Assembly: GCA_965661945.1 (NCBI GenBank)
Contig: CBFIFP010000001.1
Location: 372,001 to 436,000, forward strand
DNA length: 64,000 nucleotides
Source: JAJRPT01 sp965661945
GTDB lineage: Bacteria; Bacteroidota; Ignavibacteria; Kapaibacteriales; UBA2268
Direction of reading: 5' to 3'
This document shows, piece after piece, positions 1 to 9,634 of the stretch. Within the stretch, counting starts at the first letter, position 1, and the number at the start of each line of letters is the position of its first letter. A model generated the notes under the pieces. That model saw nothing but the letters and a program-made list of their open reading frames with translations, had not been told where the DNA came from and ran no database searches. The position numbers and the translations under genes are program-made.

Positions 1-389
1 GTTGCTACTGAAATTCCAACTGCAATTAATAGGTTTTTTATGGATTTCATTAGTGTATCAAAATCGTTAATTCCAACTGAAAGTCCTATCCCGAGAATTG
101 GACCCATTAAAGGTGAGATTAACATGGCTCCAATTACTACTGCTGTGGAGTTTACATTTAATCCAATACTTGCAATAAAAATTGAGAAAGCAAGAATCCA
201 TAAGTTTGCGCCTTTAAATTCTATGTTGCTTATGATTTCTTCTTTTGCTAATTCTTCATCACTTCCGTGGTTTAAATCTAGAAGATTTTTTAGGTAGTGG
301 AGGATGCCTCCTATCGTGTAATTGTTTATTATTTTCATTTTAGATTCTAGGGAATTATCCTCTAAATTTTTTTTATTTTCTTTTTCCAT
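1..389 (-). CDS. DUF389 family membrane protein, partial
   Basis: This is the N-terminal part (129 codons) of a minus-strand gene whose 3' end lies left of the window. The frame opens with ATG at 389 (MEKENKKN) and stays open to base 1. After a hydrophilic lead come the segments FKGANLWILAFSIFIAS and AVVIGAMLISPLMGPILG, typical of the DUF389/TIGR00341 family of integral membrane proteins, whose function is unknown. At least two membrane segments are visible. It is divergent from the ABC transporter gene at 521, and the A/T-rich gap between them must hold both promoters. The family call is from recalled motifs. Confidence 0.8.
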   Translation of the reverse strand, partial: MEKENKKNLEDNSLESKMKIINNYTIGGILHYLKNLLDLNHGSDEELAKEEIISNIEFKGANLWILAFSIFIASIGLNVNSTAVVIGAMLISPLMGPILGIGLSVGINDFDTLMKSIKNLLIAVGISVA

Positions 390-520
390 ACTAATTTTTA
401 ATAATTATTTATTAATTTATGTTTTTTTAAAATGTAATTTAAAAATTTATTTTTAAAAAATAAATATAAATTATGTTTTATTTTTTGTTAGATATTTAAA
501 GAAACTAAAATAAATTCTTT

Positions 521-1381
521 ATGGTAAATAGTTTAGAAAAAATAATTGAAGTGAAAAACTTGCATAAGTATTATGGCAAGGAACATGTTTTGAAGGGAAT
601 TGACTTTGATGTGGAGCCCGGTAAATTGGTTTCTATCATTGGTCGTTCGGGTTGTGGAAAGACAACTTTTTTGAGGTGTTTGAATTGTCTGGAAATTTTG
701 GATCAAGGTAGCATAAAGATATCAGGAATTTCAATAAACAGGAATGATGGAAGTTTACAGAAGGCACAAGAAATTGCTGAGAATGTTTCAAAAATTAGAA
801 CAAATGTGAGTATGCCTTTTCAGGGTTATGAAAATGTACCTGGTATTGATGATGATTTTCAGATTAAAGCACACGCTTTGCGCTCAAGGGTAGGAATGCT
901 GTTCCAAAGTTTTAATTTATTTCCGCACATGAATGTAATGGATAATATTATTATTGCACCAATGATTGTACAAAAAGGAAATAAAGAAGAGGTGCGAATG
1001 AATGCTATAAGGAATCTTGAAAAGGTTGGTATGGAGAAGTATGCGGAAAGGATGCCTTATGAGTTGTCTGGCGGTCAGGCACAAAGGGTTGCAATAGCGA
1101 GGGCTTTGACTTTGAACCCACAGGTAATGCTCTATGATGAGCCAACTTCTGCATTGGACCCTGAGTTGGTTGATGAGGTTGCACAAGTGATGATGAGTTT
1201 GAATAAAGAGGGTATGACCCAGATTGTTGTAACTCACTCAATGCACTTTGCTCAGAAAGCTTCAGATTTGATTGTGTATATGCACGAGGGTGAAATTGCT
1301 GAGATGGGTACACCTGATGAGATATTTTTCCAAGCTAAGAACCCTCATACTAGGTCTTATTTAAAACTATTTGTTGATTAA
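521..1381 (+). CDS. Polar amino-acid ABC transporter ATP-binding protein
   Basis: Cytoplasmic ATPase of a HisP/GlnQ-type amino-acid importer, 286 aa. Walker A GRSGCGKT lies at 41-48, the Q-loop glutamine at 129 (MLFQSFNLFPH), the signature LSGGQ at 182-186, Walker B VMLYDEPTSALDP from about 202 and the H-loop His at 239. About 45 extra residues (roughly 75-120) sit between Walker A and the Q-loop, longer than the usual 240-residue subunit. Its partner is the substrate-binding/permease fusion starting 4 bp downstream. The substrate is not decidable beyond polar amino acids such as His, Gln or Arg. Confidence 0.93.
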   Translation: MVNSLEKIIEVKNLHKYYGKEHVLKGIDFDVEPGKLVSIIGRSGCGKTTFLRCLNCLEILDQGSIKISGISINRNDGSLQKAQEIAENVSKIRTNVSMPFQGYENVPGIDDDFQIKAHALRSRVGMLFQSFNLFPHMNVMDNIIIAPMIVQKGNKEEVRMNAIRNLEKVGMEKYAERMPYELSGGQAQRVAIARALTLNPQVMLYDEPTSALDPELVDEVAQVMMSLNKEGMTQIVVTHSMHFAQKASDLIVYMHEGEIAEMGTPDEIFFQAKNPHTRSYLKLFVD

Positions 1382-1385
1382 CTAT

Positions 1386-2888
1386 ATGAAAAATATTATA
1401 ATTATTATATTAGTTATATTTTCTTATAACTTGTCTTCAGCGGAGAAGAAGGTTCTTCGTTGGGCTGCTGATGCTGAGAGTGGTGCTCCTTTTGTTTTTC
1501 AAGATCCAAGGTTGCCCTCGAAGATGATTGGTTTTGAGGTGGATATAATTAATGCAATTGCAGAAGAACTTGGTTATGAGCAGTTAGAATTTATTCAAAA
1601 TTCGTGGGATGGTTTAATCCCTGGTTTAGCAAGAAATGACTATGATCTTGCTATAAATGGTCTTGAAATAACTCCAGATAGGGCTCAGGTTGTTAATTTT
1701 TCTGAGGCGTATTTCATCACTTATGAGGTTTTAGCTGTAAGGGCTGGAGATGAATCGATAACCGATTTACCTGATTTGGTGGGTAGGAAGGCAGGAACTT
1801 TAAAGGGCAGTCTTGCTGAGAGGATTTTGCGAGATGTTGGTGGTATTGAAGTTAAAACTTATGAGAGTGAATCGAATTCTTATGCTGATTTGAGGAATAA
1901 GAGGATTGATGCTGTTTTGATTGACCATCCTGTTGCTTTATACTATGCGAGTTGGAATCCAGATATTAAGCTTTTGGATAAAAAGTTTGGTGAAGTTATA
2001 TATGGTATAGTTGCGAGTAAGGAAAGAAAAGATTTAATAAGAGAGGTGAATGGGGCAATTTCTAAACTTGCGACTACTGGAAAATTAAGAGAGATTTATG
2101 ATAAATGGAATATTTGGAATGATGATATGGCTCGTCATTTTAATGATTATTCTAAAACTAAAACTGACGCGAGTGGTTATAGTTCTTTTATTAAGTTTCA
2201 GGAGAGAGAGGTAACTTGGAGGGAAAAGCTTGAGAGGTATCTTGTATCTTTGCCGGATTTGGGTGCTGGGGCTTTAACTACACTTTATTTGAGTATTTTA
2301 GCTATGGTATTAGCTGTTTTACTGGGTCTTATACTTGCTATTTTCAAGGTTTATGGACCTAAACCACTTGCTTTTATAGCGAAGGCATATATTGAGATTG
2401 TACGTGGTACTCCTTTACTTATTCAATTGTATTTAATTTATTATGGTTTGCCTCAGATTGGTATAAATATTTCACCTTTAATTGCTGGTGTTTTGGGGTT
2501 AGGTTTGAATTACGCTGCTTATGAAGCAGAGAATTATAGGGCTGGTTTGTATTCTGTACCGAGAGGTCAGTTAGAGGCAGCAATATCTTTAGGTATGTCT
2601 CGTTATCAGGCGTTGCGCCATGTTATAGTACCTCAAGCAATTCGACTTGTTATACCACCAGTAACAAATGATTTTATTTCACTTTTGAAGGACTCTTCTT
2701 TAGTTTCTGTGATTACGATGGTAGAGTTAACTAAAGAGTATGGCAGGTTAGCTTCAACATATTATGACCATATTGGACTAGGTTTGATAGTGGCTGTAAT
2801 TTATTTATTGCTTGGCTTACCTTTTGTTAAGTTATCTAAAATTGTGGAAGACAAATTTTCTTTAAATAATAAGTCTAGAAAAAAATGA
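1386..2888 (+). CDS. Fused amino-acid-binding protein and ABC permease
   Basis: One polypeptide combines both remaining parts of the importer. From the ATG at 1386 there is a signal peptide (IIIIILVIFSYNLSSA), a periplasmic SBP_bac_3 solute-binding domain (about residues 23-240, ending near DKWNIWND), and a HisM-type permease (about 265-490) with the ATPase-coupling EAA loop AAISLGMSRYQALRHVIVPQ. A TTG at 1371 would lengthen the protein by five residues and overlap the ATPase gene. I prefer the ATG because it directly precedes the signal peptide. Such binding-protein/permease fusions are known in several phyla. The gene overlaps the following LRR gene by ATGA. Confidence 0.9.
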   Translation: MKNIIIIILVIFSYNLSSAEKKVLRWAADAESGAPFVFQDPRLPSKMIGFEVDIINAIAEELGYEQLEFIQNSWDGLIPGLARNDYDLAINGLEITPDRAQVVNFSEAYFITYEVLAVRAGDESITDLPDLVGRKAGTLKGSLAERILRDVGGIEVKTYESESNSYADLRNKRIDAVLIDHPVALYYASWNPDIKLLDKKFGEVIYGIVASKERKDLIREVNGAISKLATTGKLREIYDKWNIWNDDMARHFNDYSKTKTDASGYSSFIKFQEREVTWREKLERYLVSLPDLGAGALTTLYLSILAMVLAVLLGLILAIFKVYGPKPLAFIAKAYIEIVRGTPLLIQLYLIYYGLPQIGINISPLIAGVLGLGLNYAAYEAENYRAGLYSVPRGQLEAAISLGMSRYQALRHVIVPQAIRLVIPPVTNDFISLLKDSSLVSVITMVELTKEYGRLASTYYDHIGLGLIVAVIYLLLGLPFVKLSKIVEDKFSLNNKSRKK

Positions 2889-4162
2889 TTTTAGTTTTTT
2901 TGTTATCTTTGTTATATACAAATACTCATTATAATTTAGATAAATCTGCAGAAAATATTAAGGATTTTTCGCAGATTATTGAGTTTTCATTAAAAAATAA
3001 GAAAATTGATTCGATAAGTGGTCGGCTTGATAAGTTTATAAATTTGAAAATTTTGAATATATCAGGTAATAATTTATCTAACTTTGAAGTTGATTTGTCA
3101 AAATTGGATTCTTTAGAGTTGATTGATTTATCAAAAAACAATCTTTCTAAAATTCCTGAGTCGATTTTTAAATGTAAGAATTTAAAAATTATAAATTTAA
3201 GCGGTAATAAAATAGACTATTTGGATCCAAGACTTTTTAAGCTTTCTGGATTGGAAAAAATTATTCTTTCTAAGAATAATATTGAGGATATTAGTAATGA
3301 TATTCAAAATATTAATACTTTGTATTATTTAGATTTGAGTGAAAATAAGATTAAGTATTTTAATATTAATATTACTAAATTAACTAATATTAAGTACTTG
3401 GATTTATCTAAAAATGAAATTGAGTCGGTTCCTGGTAGTATTGTGAAGTTAGATAAACTTACTGATTTGAATTTGTCTGATAATTATATTTACAAGATTC
3501 CTGATGGTATTTGTAATCTTGGTGAGTTAGAGACGCTTGATTTATCGATGAATAAAATTAAAACGTTACCTGAGAATATCGGTAATCTATATAATTTAAA
3601 AACATTTAACTTGAATGATAATTTATTAGAGGGTTTACCTGGTTCTTTCAATAAGTTAAAAAATCTAAATGCATTATTTTTATCAAATTTAAAGACTACA
3701 GAGATTGGTTTTCAAATTGGTGAATTAGAAAATTTGATAAATTTAGACTTATCAAATAACTCGTTTAGTTTTTTTCCTGAATTTTTTAAAAATTATATTA
3801 ACTTAAAGTATTTGATTTTTAGAAATAATAATATTACTGTAATTGACTCTAATATTTGTTATTTAACTTCATTAGAAAGTTTAGATTTGGCTAAGAATAT
3901 GGTAGATTCAATTTCGGCTGATATTTCTTGTTTAAATAAAGTAAGAATAATTAATTTAAATAATAATAATATTAGTGTGTTGCCATCATATCTATTAAAT
4001 TTGGAAAATTTGAGTTCGCTTTCTTTGAATGAAAATGTTATTGAGGAGGTTCCTGATTTGACAAAAACTGAAATAAGAATACTTCAGATTAGAAATAATA
4101 ATCTTACCAAAAATACGTTATTAAAGCTCAAAGATATTAAATCATTAAAAGTATATTATTAA
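2885..4162 (+). CDS. Leucine-rich-repeat protein
   Basis: A 425-residue protein made almost wholly of about 16 leucine-rich repeats of 22-23 residues, for example LELIDLSKNNLSKIPESI and LETLDLSMNKIKTLPENI, with the SDS22/bacterial LxxLxLSxNxIxxIP consensus. A short hydrophobic N-terminus (MILVFLLSLLYTNT) may be an export signal or anchor. No enzyme domain or sorting domain follows the repeats. It overlaps the transporter gene by four bases and precedes ppk by 13 bp, so it is probably co-transcribed. LRRs bind proteins; the partner here is unknown. Confidence 0.9.
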   Translation: MILVFLLSLLYTNTHYNLDKSAENIKDFSQIIEFSLKNKKIDSISGRLDKFINLKILNISGNNLSNFEVDLSKLDSLELIDLSKNNLSKIPESIFKCKNLKIINLSGNKIDYLDPRLFKLSGLEKIILSKNNIEDISNDIQNINTLYYLDLSENKIKYFNINITKLTNIKYLDLSKNEIESVPGSIVKLDKLTDLNLSDNYIYKIPDGICNLGELETLDLSMNKIKTLPENIGNLYNLKTFNLNDNLLEGLPGSFNKLKNLNALFLSNLKTTEIGFQIGELENLINLDLSNNSFSFFPEFFKNYINLKYLIFRNNNITVIDSNICYLTSLESLDLAKNMVDSISADISCLNKVRIINLNNNNISVLPSYLLNLENLSSLSLNENVIEEVPDLTKTEIRILQIRNNNLTKNTLLKLKDIKSLKVYY

Positions 4163-4175
4163 AAGAGAAAAAAAA

Positions 4176-6242
4176 TTGTTAGATACAGAGCGTTATGAAA
4201 ATTATTTGAATAGGGAAACTTCGCTTATTGAGTTTAACAAGAGAGTTTTGCTTGAAGCAGAGGGTAAGAAACATCCGCTTTTAGAGAGGTTAAAGTTTAT
4301 AAGTATATTGAGTTCTAATCTTGACGAGTTTTTTATGATTCGCGTTGCAGGACTGAAAACTCAATTAGCAGCAGAAGTTGATGATTTGTCTTATGACGGA
4401 AAAACTCCAAAGCAACAGCTAAGTGAAATTAGACAAATGCTTATTCCTATTTATGAACATCAAAGCAAATTATGGAATGAAGAGATTTTACCTGAGCTCA
4501 ATAGTGAAGGTATTTTTATTCATAAGTTTGATGAGTTATATGATGATGAAAAGAAGGTTTTGAGAAAACATTTTTCGGAGCAGATTTTACCTGTTTTAAC
4601 TCCGTTGATTCTTGATAGCGCTCATCCTTTCCCACGTTTGATTGATAGAAGTTTGAATATTGCATTTATTATTAATGATGAAAGTTCGAAGTTTGCAGAG
4701 AAAAAGGTTGCCTTTTTGCAGATTCCTTCACTTTTTGATAGATTTATACCAATAGAAAGAGAAAGTGGATATCATTTTATTTTGATAGAATCACTTATAA
4801 GGGATAGTGCAGATTTGCTTTTTCCTGGTTTGATTGTTGAAGCGGCTAATACTTTTAGGGTTACAAGAGATGCCGATATTGAAATCTCGGAAGATGAAGC
4901 TGAGGATTTACTTTCGGAGATAGAAGAGCAGTTAAAACAAAGAAAATTTGGAAGAGCGGCTGTTCGTTTGGAGGTTAATGCAAATATGCCTTTGGAACTG
5001 GTGGATTTGCTTGCGGTTTATCTTGATTTGGAGGAGGAAGATATTTATGTAATTAATCGTCCTTTGAAGATGCCTGATTTTATGAGTTTGACTAAGTTAG
5101 ACTTATCTCATTTGAAAGACCAACAGTTTCATTCAAGAATTGCTCCGGGGCTTGCTCAATCTAATAATATTTTTGAGGCAATTTCAAAGAACGATATTTT
5201 TGTTCATCACCCTTTTGATTCTTTTTCAAATTCAACCTTAAGATTAATATCAGAAGCCGCTAAAGATAAAAATGTTATGGCGATAAAGATTACACTTTAT
5301 AGAGTGGGGTCTAATCCATTAATTGTTAAAGCGTTAAAAGATGCTTCTGAGAATGGAAAAGATGTAACTGCTTTTGTGGAGCTAAAGGCAAGATTTGATG
5401 AGGAGAATAATATAATTTGGTCTAGAGATTTAGAGCAGTCGGGAGTGAAAGTTATTTATGGTGTAATTGGTTTAAAAACTCATTGTAAGATTGCGCTAGT
5501 TATTCGAAGAGAAAATAATAAGTTAAAAACTTATGTTCACTATGGAACTGGGAATTATAATCATGTAACTTCAAGGTTGTACACTGATGTATCAATTTTA
5601 ACTTCTAAGCCGAGTTTTGGTGATGATGCGATTCATCTTTTTAATTATTTAACTGGTATATCTAAATATAATGAATGGAAAGAGTTGGTAATTGCTCCCA
5701 GAAATTTGATGAAGTACATTATTACTAAAATCGAACAAGAAATTGAAAAATCTACTGCTGAGAAACCAGGTCTTATTGTAGCTAAAATGAACCAACTTGC
5801 CCAAAGAGAAGTAATTCAAGCTTTATATCGTGCATCTATGGCAGGAGTAAAGGTTAGATTGATTGTTAGAGGCGTTTGCTGTTTGAAACCCGGTATAGAG
5901 GGAGTATCTGATAATATTGAAGTAAGAAGTATTATAGGAAGGTTTTTAGAGCATAGTAGGATTTTTTATTTTCAAAATGGTGGTGATGAGGAGTATTATA
6001 TTTCAAGTGCTGATTGGATGACAAGAAATTTACAGAAGAGAGTGGAGATTCTTGCGCCTGTTCATTCTTTGAAAATACAAAGAAAAATTAAGAGATTATT
6101 AGAATATTATTGGAAGGATAATTGTAAATCTTGGATACTTAATAAAGATGGTTCTTACAGTAGGAATATTGCAAAAAAAGGTGAACATAAATTTGATGTT
6201 CAAAATTATTTATTGAGTATTAATAATAAAAAGAAATTATGA
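4176..6242 (+). CDS. ppk1: Polyphosphate kinase 1
   Basis: Makes inorganic polyphosphate from ATP reversibly; 688 aa, normal for the PPK1 family. The N-terminal domain (YLNRETSLIEFNKRVL), the LSSNLDEFFMIRVAG segment and the paired phospholipase-D-like catalytic domains are all present. The expected autophosphorylated histidine falls at about residue 436 in GLKTHCKIAL, and HYGTGNYNHVTSRLYTD follows. The start is TTG at 4176, preceded by the purine-rich AAAAGAGAAA. The end overlaps the next gene by ATGA. Confidence 0.96.
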   Translation: MLDTERYENYLNRETSLIEFNKRVLLEAEGKKHPLLERLKFISILSSNLDEFFMIRVAGLKTQLAAEVDDLSYDGKTPKQQLSEIRQMLIPIYEHQSKLWNEEILPELNSEGIFIHKFDELYDDEKKVLRKHFSEQILPVLTPLILDSAHPFPRLIDRSLNIAFIINDESSKFAEKKVAFLQIPSLFDRFIPIERESGYHFILIESLIRDSADLLFPGLIVEAANTFRVTRDADIEISEDEAEDLLSEIEEQLKQRKFGRAAVRLEVNANMPLELVDLLAVYLDLEEEDIYVINRPLKMPDFMSLTKLDLSHLKDQQFHSRIAPGLAQSNNIFEAISKNDIFVHHPFDSFSNSTLRLISEAAKDKNVMAIKITLYRVGSNPLIVKALKDASENGKDVTAFVELKARFDEENNIIWSRDLEQSGVKVIYGVIGLKTHCKIALVIRRENNKLKTYVHYGTGNYNHVTSRLYTDVSILTSKPSFGDDAIHLFNYLTGISKYNEWKELVIAPRNLMKYIITKIEQEIEKSTAEKPGLIVAKMNQLAQREVIQALYRASMAGVKVRLIVRGVCCLKPGIEGVSDNIEVRSIIGRFLEHSRIFYFQNGGDEEYYISSADWMTRNLQKRVEILAPVHSLKIQRKIKRLLEYYWKDNCKSWILNKDGSYSRNIAKKGEHKFDVQNYLLSINNKKKL

Positions 6243-7078
6243 GCTGTAAAATATGTAACTCAAAATTAACAGAGAATTATTTACATGGAAAGTATGAACT
6301 TACAAGATGTAAGAATTGTGGTGTAAATTTCAATACTTATTTTCCAAAAAATGAAGAAATTACTGAACATTATGAGAATAAATATAAAATTTCGATAGAT
6401 GATATTTATAATGATGAAAGACGTAGATATTTTAGATACCCTGAGAATATTGGATTGATTAACGATATAGTTCAGTTTGCTAAGGCGCCTTCATCGATAT
6501 TAGATATTGGATGTGATAAAGGGTATTTTATTGATGAAGCAAGACGATATGGGTTTAATGTTTTTGGAACGGAATTGTCTAAGACTGCAAATCTCTACAC
6601 TAAAAAAATTAAACTTGATGTTAGAGAAAAAATATCTGATTTTGAACAAAAATTTGATATTGTTACACTTTGGCATGTTTTGGAGCATATTCCTGAGCCG
6701 GTAGATTTTTTGAATGAGATTAAGCTCAAAATGAATAGACCTGGATATTTGTTTATTCGTGTTCCGGCTTTTGATTCTTATTGGTCGCAGTTATTAAAAG
6801 ATAAGTGGGACTGGTTTCAACCTGAGAATCATTTATTTCATTATTCTATGAAGTCTTTAAGTTGGTTGCTTACTGAAATTGGGTTTGATATTGAAAAAAT
6901 ATCATATAATAAACCAAATAATATAATGACTAAAAAGTCATATAAACTATCGAATGAGGTATTTGAGCACTATTTTGATAATAAATTGATTTTTAAAAAG
7001 AAGTTTGCTCGAAAGGTTCAAGATTTAATTCATACAGAATTGTATGTAATTGCAAAATTAAAATATATTAAAGAATGA
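6239..7078 (+). CDS. Class I SAM methyltransferase with N-terminal zinc ribbon
   Basis: A 279-residue methyltransferase. Residues 1-30 carry two CxxC pairs (Cys3/Cys6 and Cys24/Cys27), a small zinc ribbon often placed before Methyltransf_23-type domains. SAM-binding motif I is ILDIGCDKGYF at about 86-96 and the post-I segment is VTLWHVLEHIPEP. The substrate is unknown; related proteins act in surface sugar or lipid biosynthesis. It is translationally coupled to ppk1 upstream and to the DUF3817 gene downstream by ATGA overlaps. Confidence 0.85.
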   Translation: MSCKICNSKLTENYLHGKYELTRCKNCGVNFNTYFPKNEEITEHYENKYKISIDDIYNDERRRYFRYPENIGLINDIVQFAKAPSSILDIGCDKGYFIDEARRYGFNVFGTELSKTANLYTKKIKLDVREKISDFEQKFDIVTLWHVLEHIPEPVDFLNEIKLKMNRPGYLFIRVPAFDSYWSQLLKDKWDWFQPENHLFHYSMKSLSWLLTEIGFDIEKISYNKPNNIMTKKSYKLSNEVFEHYFDNKLIFKKKFARKVQDLIHTELYVIAKLKYIKE

Positions 7079-7374
7079 AAAATTATTTAACAATTTTTAG
7101 AATAATTGCTTTTTCAGAGGGAGTTTCTTACTTGCTTTTGTTTGCTTTAAGTATGCCACTCAAATATATTTATGGTATTCCAGAGCCAAATATGGTGATT
7201 GGGTATCTTCATGGCTTTTTGTTTGTTGCTTATTGCATATTTGCTTTGATTATATTTAAGAAATATGATTGGTCTTTTTTCACTTTGTTAATAGTTTTAG
7301 CTGCTTCTCTTCTTCCTTTTGGAACTTTTGTAGCAGAGAGTAAAATTTTTAAAAAAATGACTATGAACGAATAG
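7075..7374 (+). CDS. DUF3817 family membrane protein
   Basis: A 99-residue integral membrane protein with three predicted hydrophobic segments. Family marks are FRIIAFSEGVSYLLLFALSM, MPLKYIYGIP, GYLHGFLFVAYC and the C-terminal LLPFGTFVAESKI. These fit DUF3817 (also found as a domain of YdzA-like proteins), whose function is unknown. It is the last gene of the operon and converges on the M1 peptidase gene with a 19-bp gap. Confidence 0.85.
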   Translation: MKNYLTIFRIIAFSEGVSYLLLFALSMPLKYIYGIPEPNMVIGYLHGFLFVAYCIFALIIFKKYDWSFFTLLIVLAASLLPFGTFVAESKIFKKMTMNE

Positions 7375-7393
7375 TCCTTAGCCATTTTAATAT

Positions 7394-9490
7394 TTATTCT
7401 ACAATAATTTTAAATGCTTTTTGTTTGTCCCCTACTACTGTTAAAAAGTAGATTCCACTTGATAACTCTGATTTAATCATGGATTTATGAGTGAAAATCC
7501 CTTCAGGTATAAATCCCTTGTATAAATTTTGGACTTTTTCACCTTGGATATTAAGCAAATCTAATTCGTAATAATTACTTTTATCAACATTAAGCTCTAT
7601 ATTGATTTCTTGATTTATTATTAATGGGTTAGGAAAGCATTTCATTTCAGAAATCTCTTGGGTTTGCTTTACTGATGATGCGTATTTTACTAATTGAAAG
7701 AAAGAAAATGCTTCATTTGGGACAATTGAATCTGGTACGAATGTTAGTTTAAATTGATGATATTCTAATTCATTTTTAACTATTATTGTATCTTTTGTTA
7801 TTTCTCCATTTTTGAAAATATCTATAACTAATGGGAATTCATAAGAGTCAAGAGTTAGAGGATGTCTTATATTATATGTTTTTTGAATTTGTTCTAATTC
7901 GAGATTTATTAGGGAGTTTCCTTCATTGTTTGATTCAATTTCATATCTAAAACTAATCATTGGATGACCGGCTGAATATAAGAATTGATCGAAAAATTTT
8001 CTTATTGGGATTAATGGGTTGGTTGCTCTTTGTTCAAAAAAAGATATAAACTGCTCTCCATTTACCGATTGATATGCGTATTCTTTGAGATATTCTTTTA
8101 GTATTTGAAAGAATTCTTCTTCACCTATAAAGTTTCGTAGTTGGTGATAAATCCATGATGATTTTTGATAGATGATGTACCATCTATTATTTCCAAATAC
8201 TGTTGATTCTATATCATCTAGATAAATGGGCGGTTGAGCAATGCCTGGCGCATTTTTAAAATAAAATTGTTTAATATCATTCATTTTATAATTATAACCA
8301 TCTTCTTGCAGAACACCTTGCCATATAGCTTCTGCCCATTGCGCTCCTCCTTCGTTTAACCAGATATCTCTCCAAGAAGTAGGAGATACTAAATCACCTA
8401 ACCACATGTGAGCTAGTTCGTGAACTAATAATCCCCAGCCACCATTTAGGAAAGAACGCCTTATTGTTTGAATAGATTGATGCTCCATTCCTGCAGCCCA
8501 GAATTTTTCAACTGTTACAGTTCCAAATTTCTCAAATGGATATGGTCCGTAAATTTCTTGAAAGTACTCGACCATATCGGGAATTTGATTTAGTGTTATC
8601 GATGCGTCTGGAGCCCATTGTGGGTCTGAAGGTTCTTTGGTTAAATCACCTTCCCAGATATAATTATCTATTAATATTGAGTCAAAAGAATTTTCTATTC
8701 TTGCAACTTTGTAATCATAGGTATAAAATTTTGATGCGTTAACTACCATCAAGTAAGATGCAATTGGATATTGATGTTCCCATTGAAATTCTGTATAGTC
8801 ATCTTTTTCTATAATATCTTTATATAAACCATTTGATGCTCCTATGAAATCTTTTGGCACTTTTAGTTTTAAAGTAAACATTTGTTTTTCATAAGGATAG
8901 TCGTTGCATATAAGCCAATGACGTGCGTCGTAGGGTTGGGACATTGTATAAGCAAGTCGCTCCGGTGCATCACCTTTTTTTACTAAAAGGAAACCTACGT
9001 CATCGCTACCCATATAAGTGTAATCAATTTCAAATATTAGGGTATCCCCTACTTGCAAATTATTATTAAAGTTTATTATTAATGAGTTTTTATTTTCGAA
9101 AGTAAATTCATTGTTTGATTTTATTTCTTTGATATTATCAATTTTCAGATTTGAAGCATCAAATTCAATTATTTTTGTGTTTGAGGAGTCAACAACTAGG
9201 GTTATTCTTTCGAAGCCAGTCCATTTTCTATCTTCGCCGAAAGTTGAATCGCTTGAAAGTGGATTTATCCAATCTAACTCTAAATCAATTTGTAGAATAT
9301 TGTAATTTCTTCTAGGAAAATCTATAGCGTTTTGAAGTTCAAAACTTTGATGATTTTTTATTTTTTCAAATGAATGATATTTCCCACAACCTATGTGATT
9401 TTGATTTTCAATGTAAATATGATTGTCATTAGCAATTTGAGAATTAGATATATTTAATGAAATTAAAATAAGTATCAATATATTTTTCAT
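7394..9490 (-). CDS. M1 family zinc aminopeptidase with T9SS sorting domain
   Basis: A secreted aminopeptidase of 698 aa. It has a signal peptide (ILILILISLNISNSQ), an M1 N-terminal beta domain, the exopeptidase motif as AAGMEHQS, and the zinc site HELAH at residues 357-361 with the third ligand Glu380 in WLNEGG. The last 75-80 residues (from MKCFPNPLII to KAFKIIVE) form a type IX secretion C-terminal domain, so the enzyme is predicted to cross the outer membrane and be released or surface-anchored. It stands alone, divergent from mtaB. Confidence 0.93.
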   Translation of the reverse strand: MKNILILILISLNISNSQIANDNHIYIENQNHIGCGKYHSFEKIKNHQSFELQNAIDFPRRNYNILQIDLELDWINPLSSDSTFGEDRKWTGFERITLVVDSSNTKIIEFDASNLKIDNIKEIKSNNEFTFENKNSLIINFNNNLQVGDTLIFEIDYTYMGSDDVGFLLVKKGDAPERLAYTMSQPYDARHWLICNDYPYEKQMFTLKLKVPKDFIGASNGLYKDIIEKDDYTEFQWEHQYPIASYLMVVNASKFYTYDYKVARIENSFDSILIDNYIWEGDLTKEPSDPQWAPDASITLNQIPDMVEYFQEIYGPYPFEKFGTVTVEKFWAAGMEHQSIQTIRRSFLNGGWGLLVHELAHMWLGDLVSPTSWRDIWLNEGGAQWAEAIWQGVLQEDGYNYKMNDIKQFYFKNAPGIAQPPIYLDDIESTVFGNNRWYIIYQKSSWIYHQLRNFIGEEEFFQILKEYLKEYAYQSVNGEQFISFFEQRATNPLIPIRKFFDQFLYSAGHPMISFRYEIESNNEGNSLINLELEQIQKTYNIRHPLTLDSYEFPLVIDIFKNGEITKDTIIVKNELEYHQFKLTFVPDSIVPNEAFSFFQLVKYASSVKQTQEISEMKCFPNPLIINQEINIELNVDKSNYYELDLLNIQGEKVQNLYKGFIPEGIFTHKSMIKSELSSGIYFLTVVGDKQKAFKIIVE

Positions 9491-9599
9491 ATTAAAGTTT
9501 GTTATGATTTAAAAAAATAGATCGAACGATTAAGTTACTAGCATATTTTAAATTGTGAAAACTAATTTTATAGTTTATTAATTTCTAATAAAAATTACT

Positions 9600-9607
9600 T
9601 AATTTTG
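9600..9607 (+). promoter_or_regulatory. Bacteroidota-type -7 element upstream of mtaB
   Basis: TAATTTTG matches the Bacteroidota consensus TAnnTTTG and lies 27 bp before the mtaB start. No clear -33 TTG is seen at normal spacing. Confidence 0.5.
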
Positions 9608-9634
9608 TAGTTTATTTTTAAAAATATATTTTAA

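Noticed and set aside
40..297. Plus-strand 85-codon frame at the left edge
   Set aside because: Antisense to the partial DUF389 gene, whose minus-strand translation carries clear family motifs.
917..1313. Minus-strand open frames inside the ABC ATPase gene
   Set aside because: Antisense shadows of a gene with complete conserved motifs; their translations are low-complexity and have no family features.
4176..4178. Possibility that ppk1 starts at a later ATG instead of TTG
   Set aside because: The next ATGs would remove conserved N-terminal residues (YLNRETSLIEFN), so TTG is retained.
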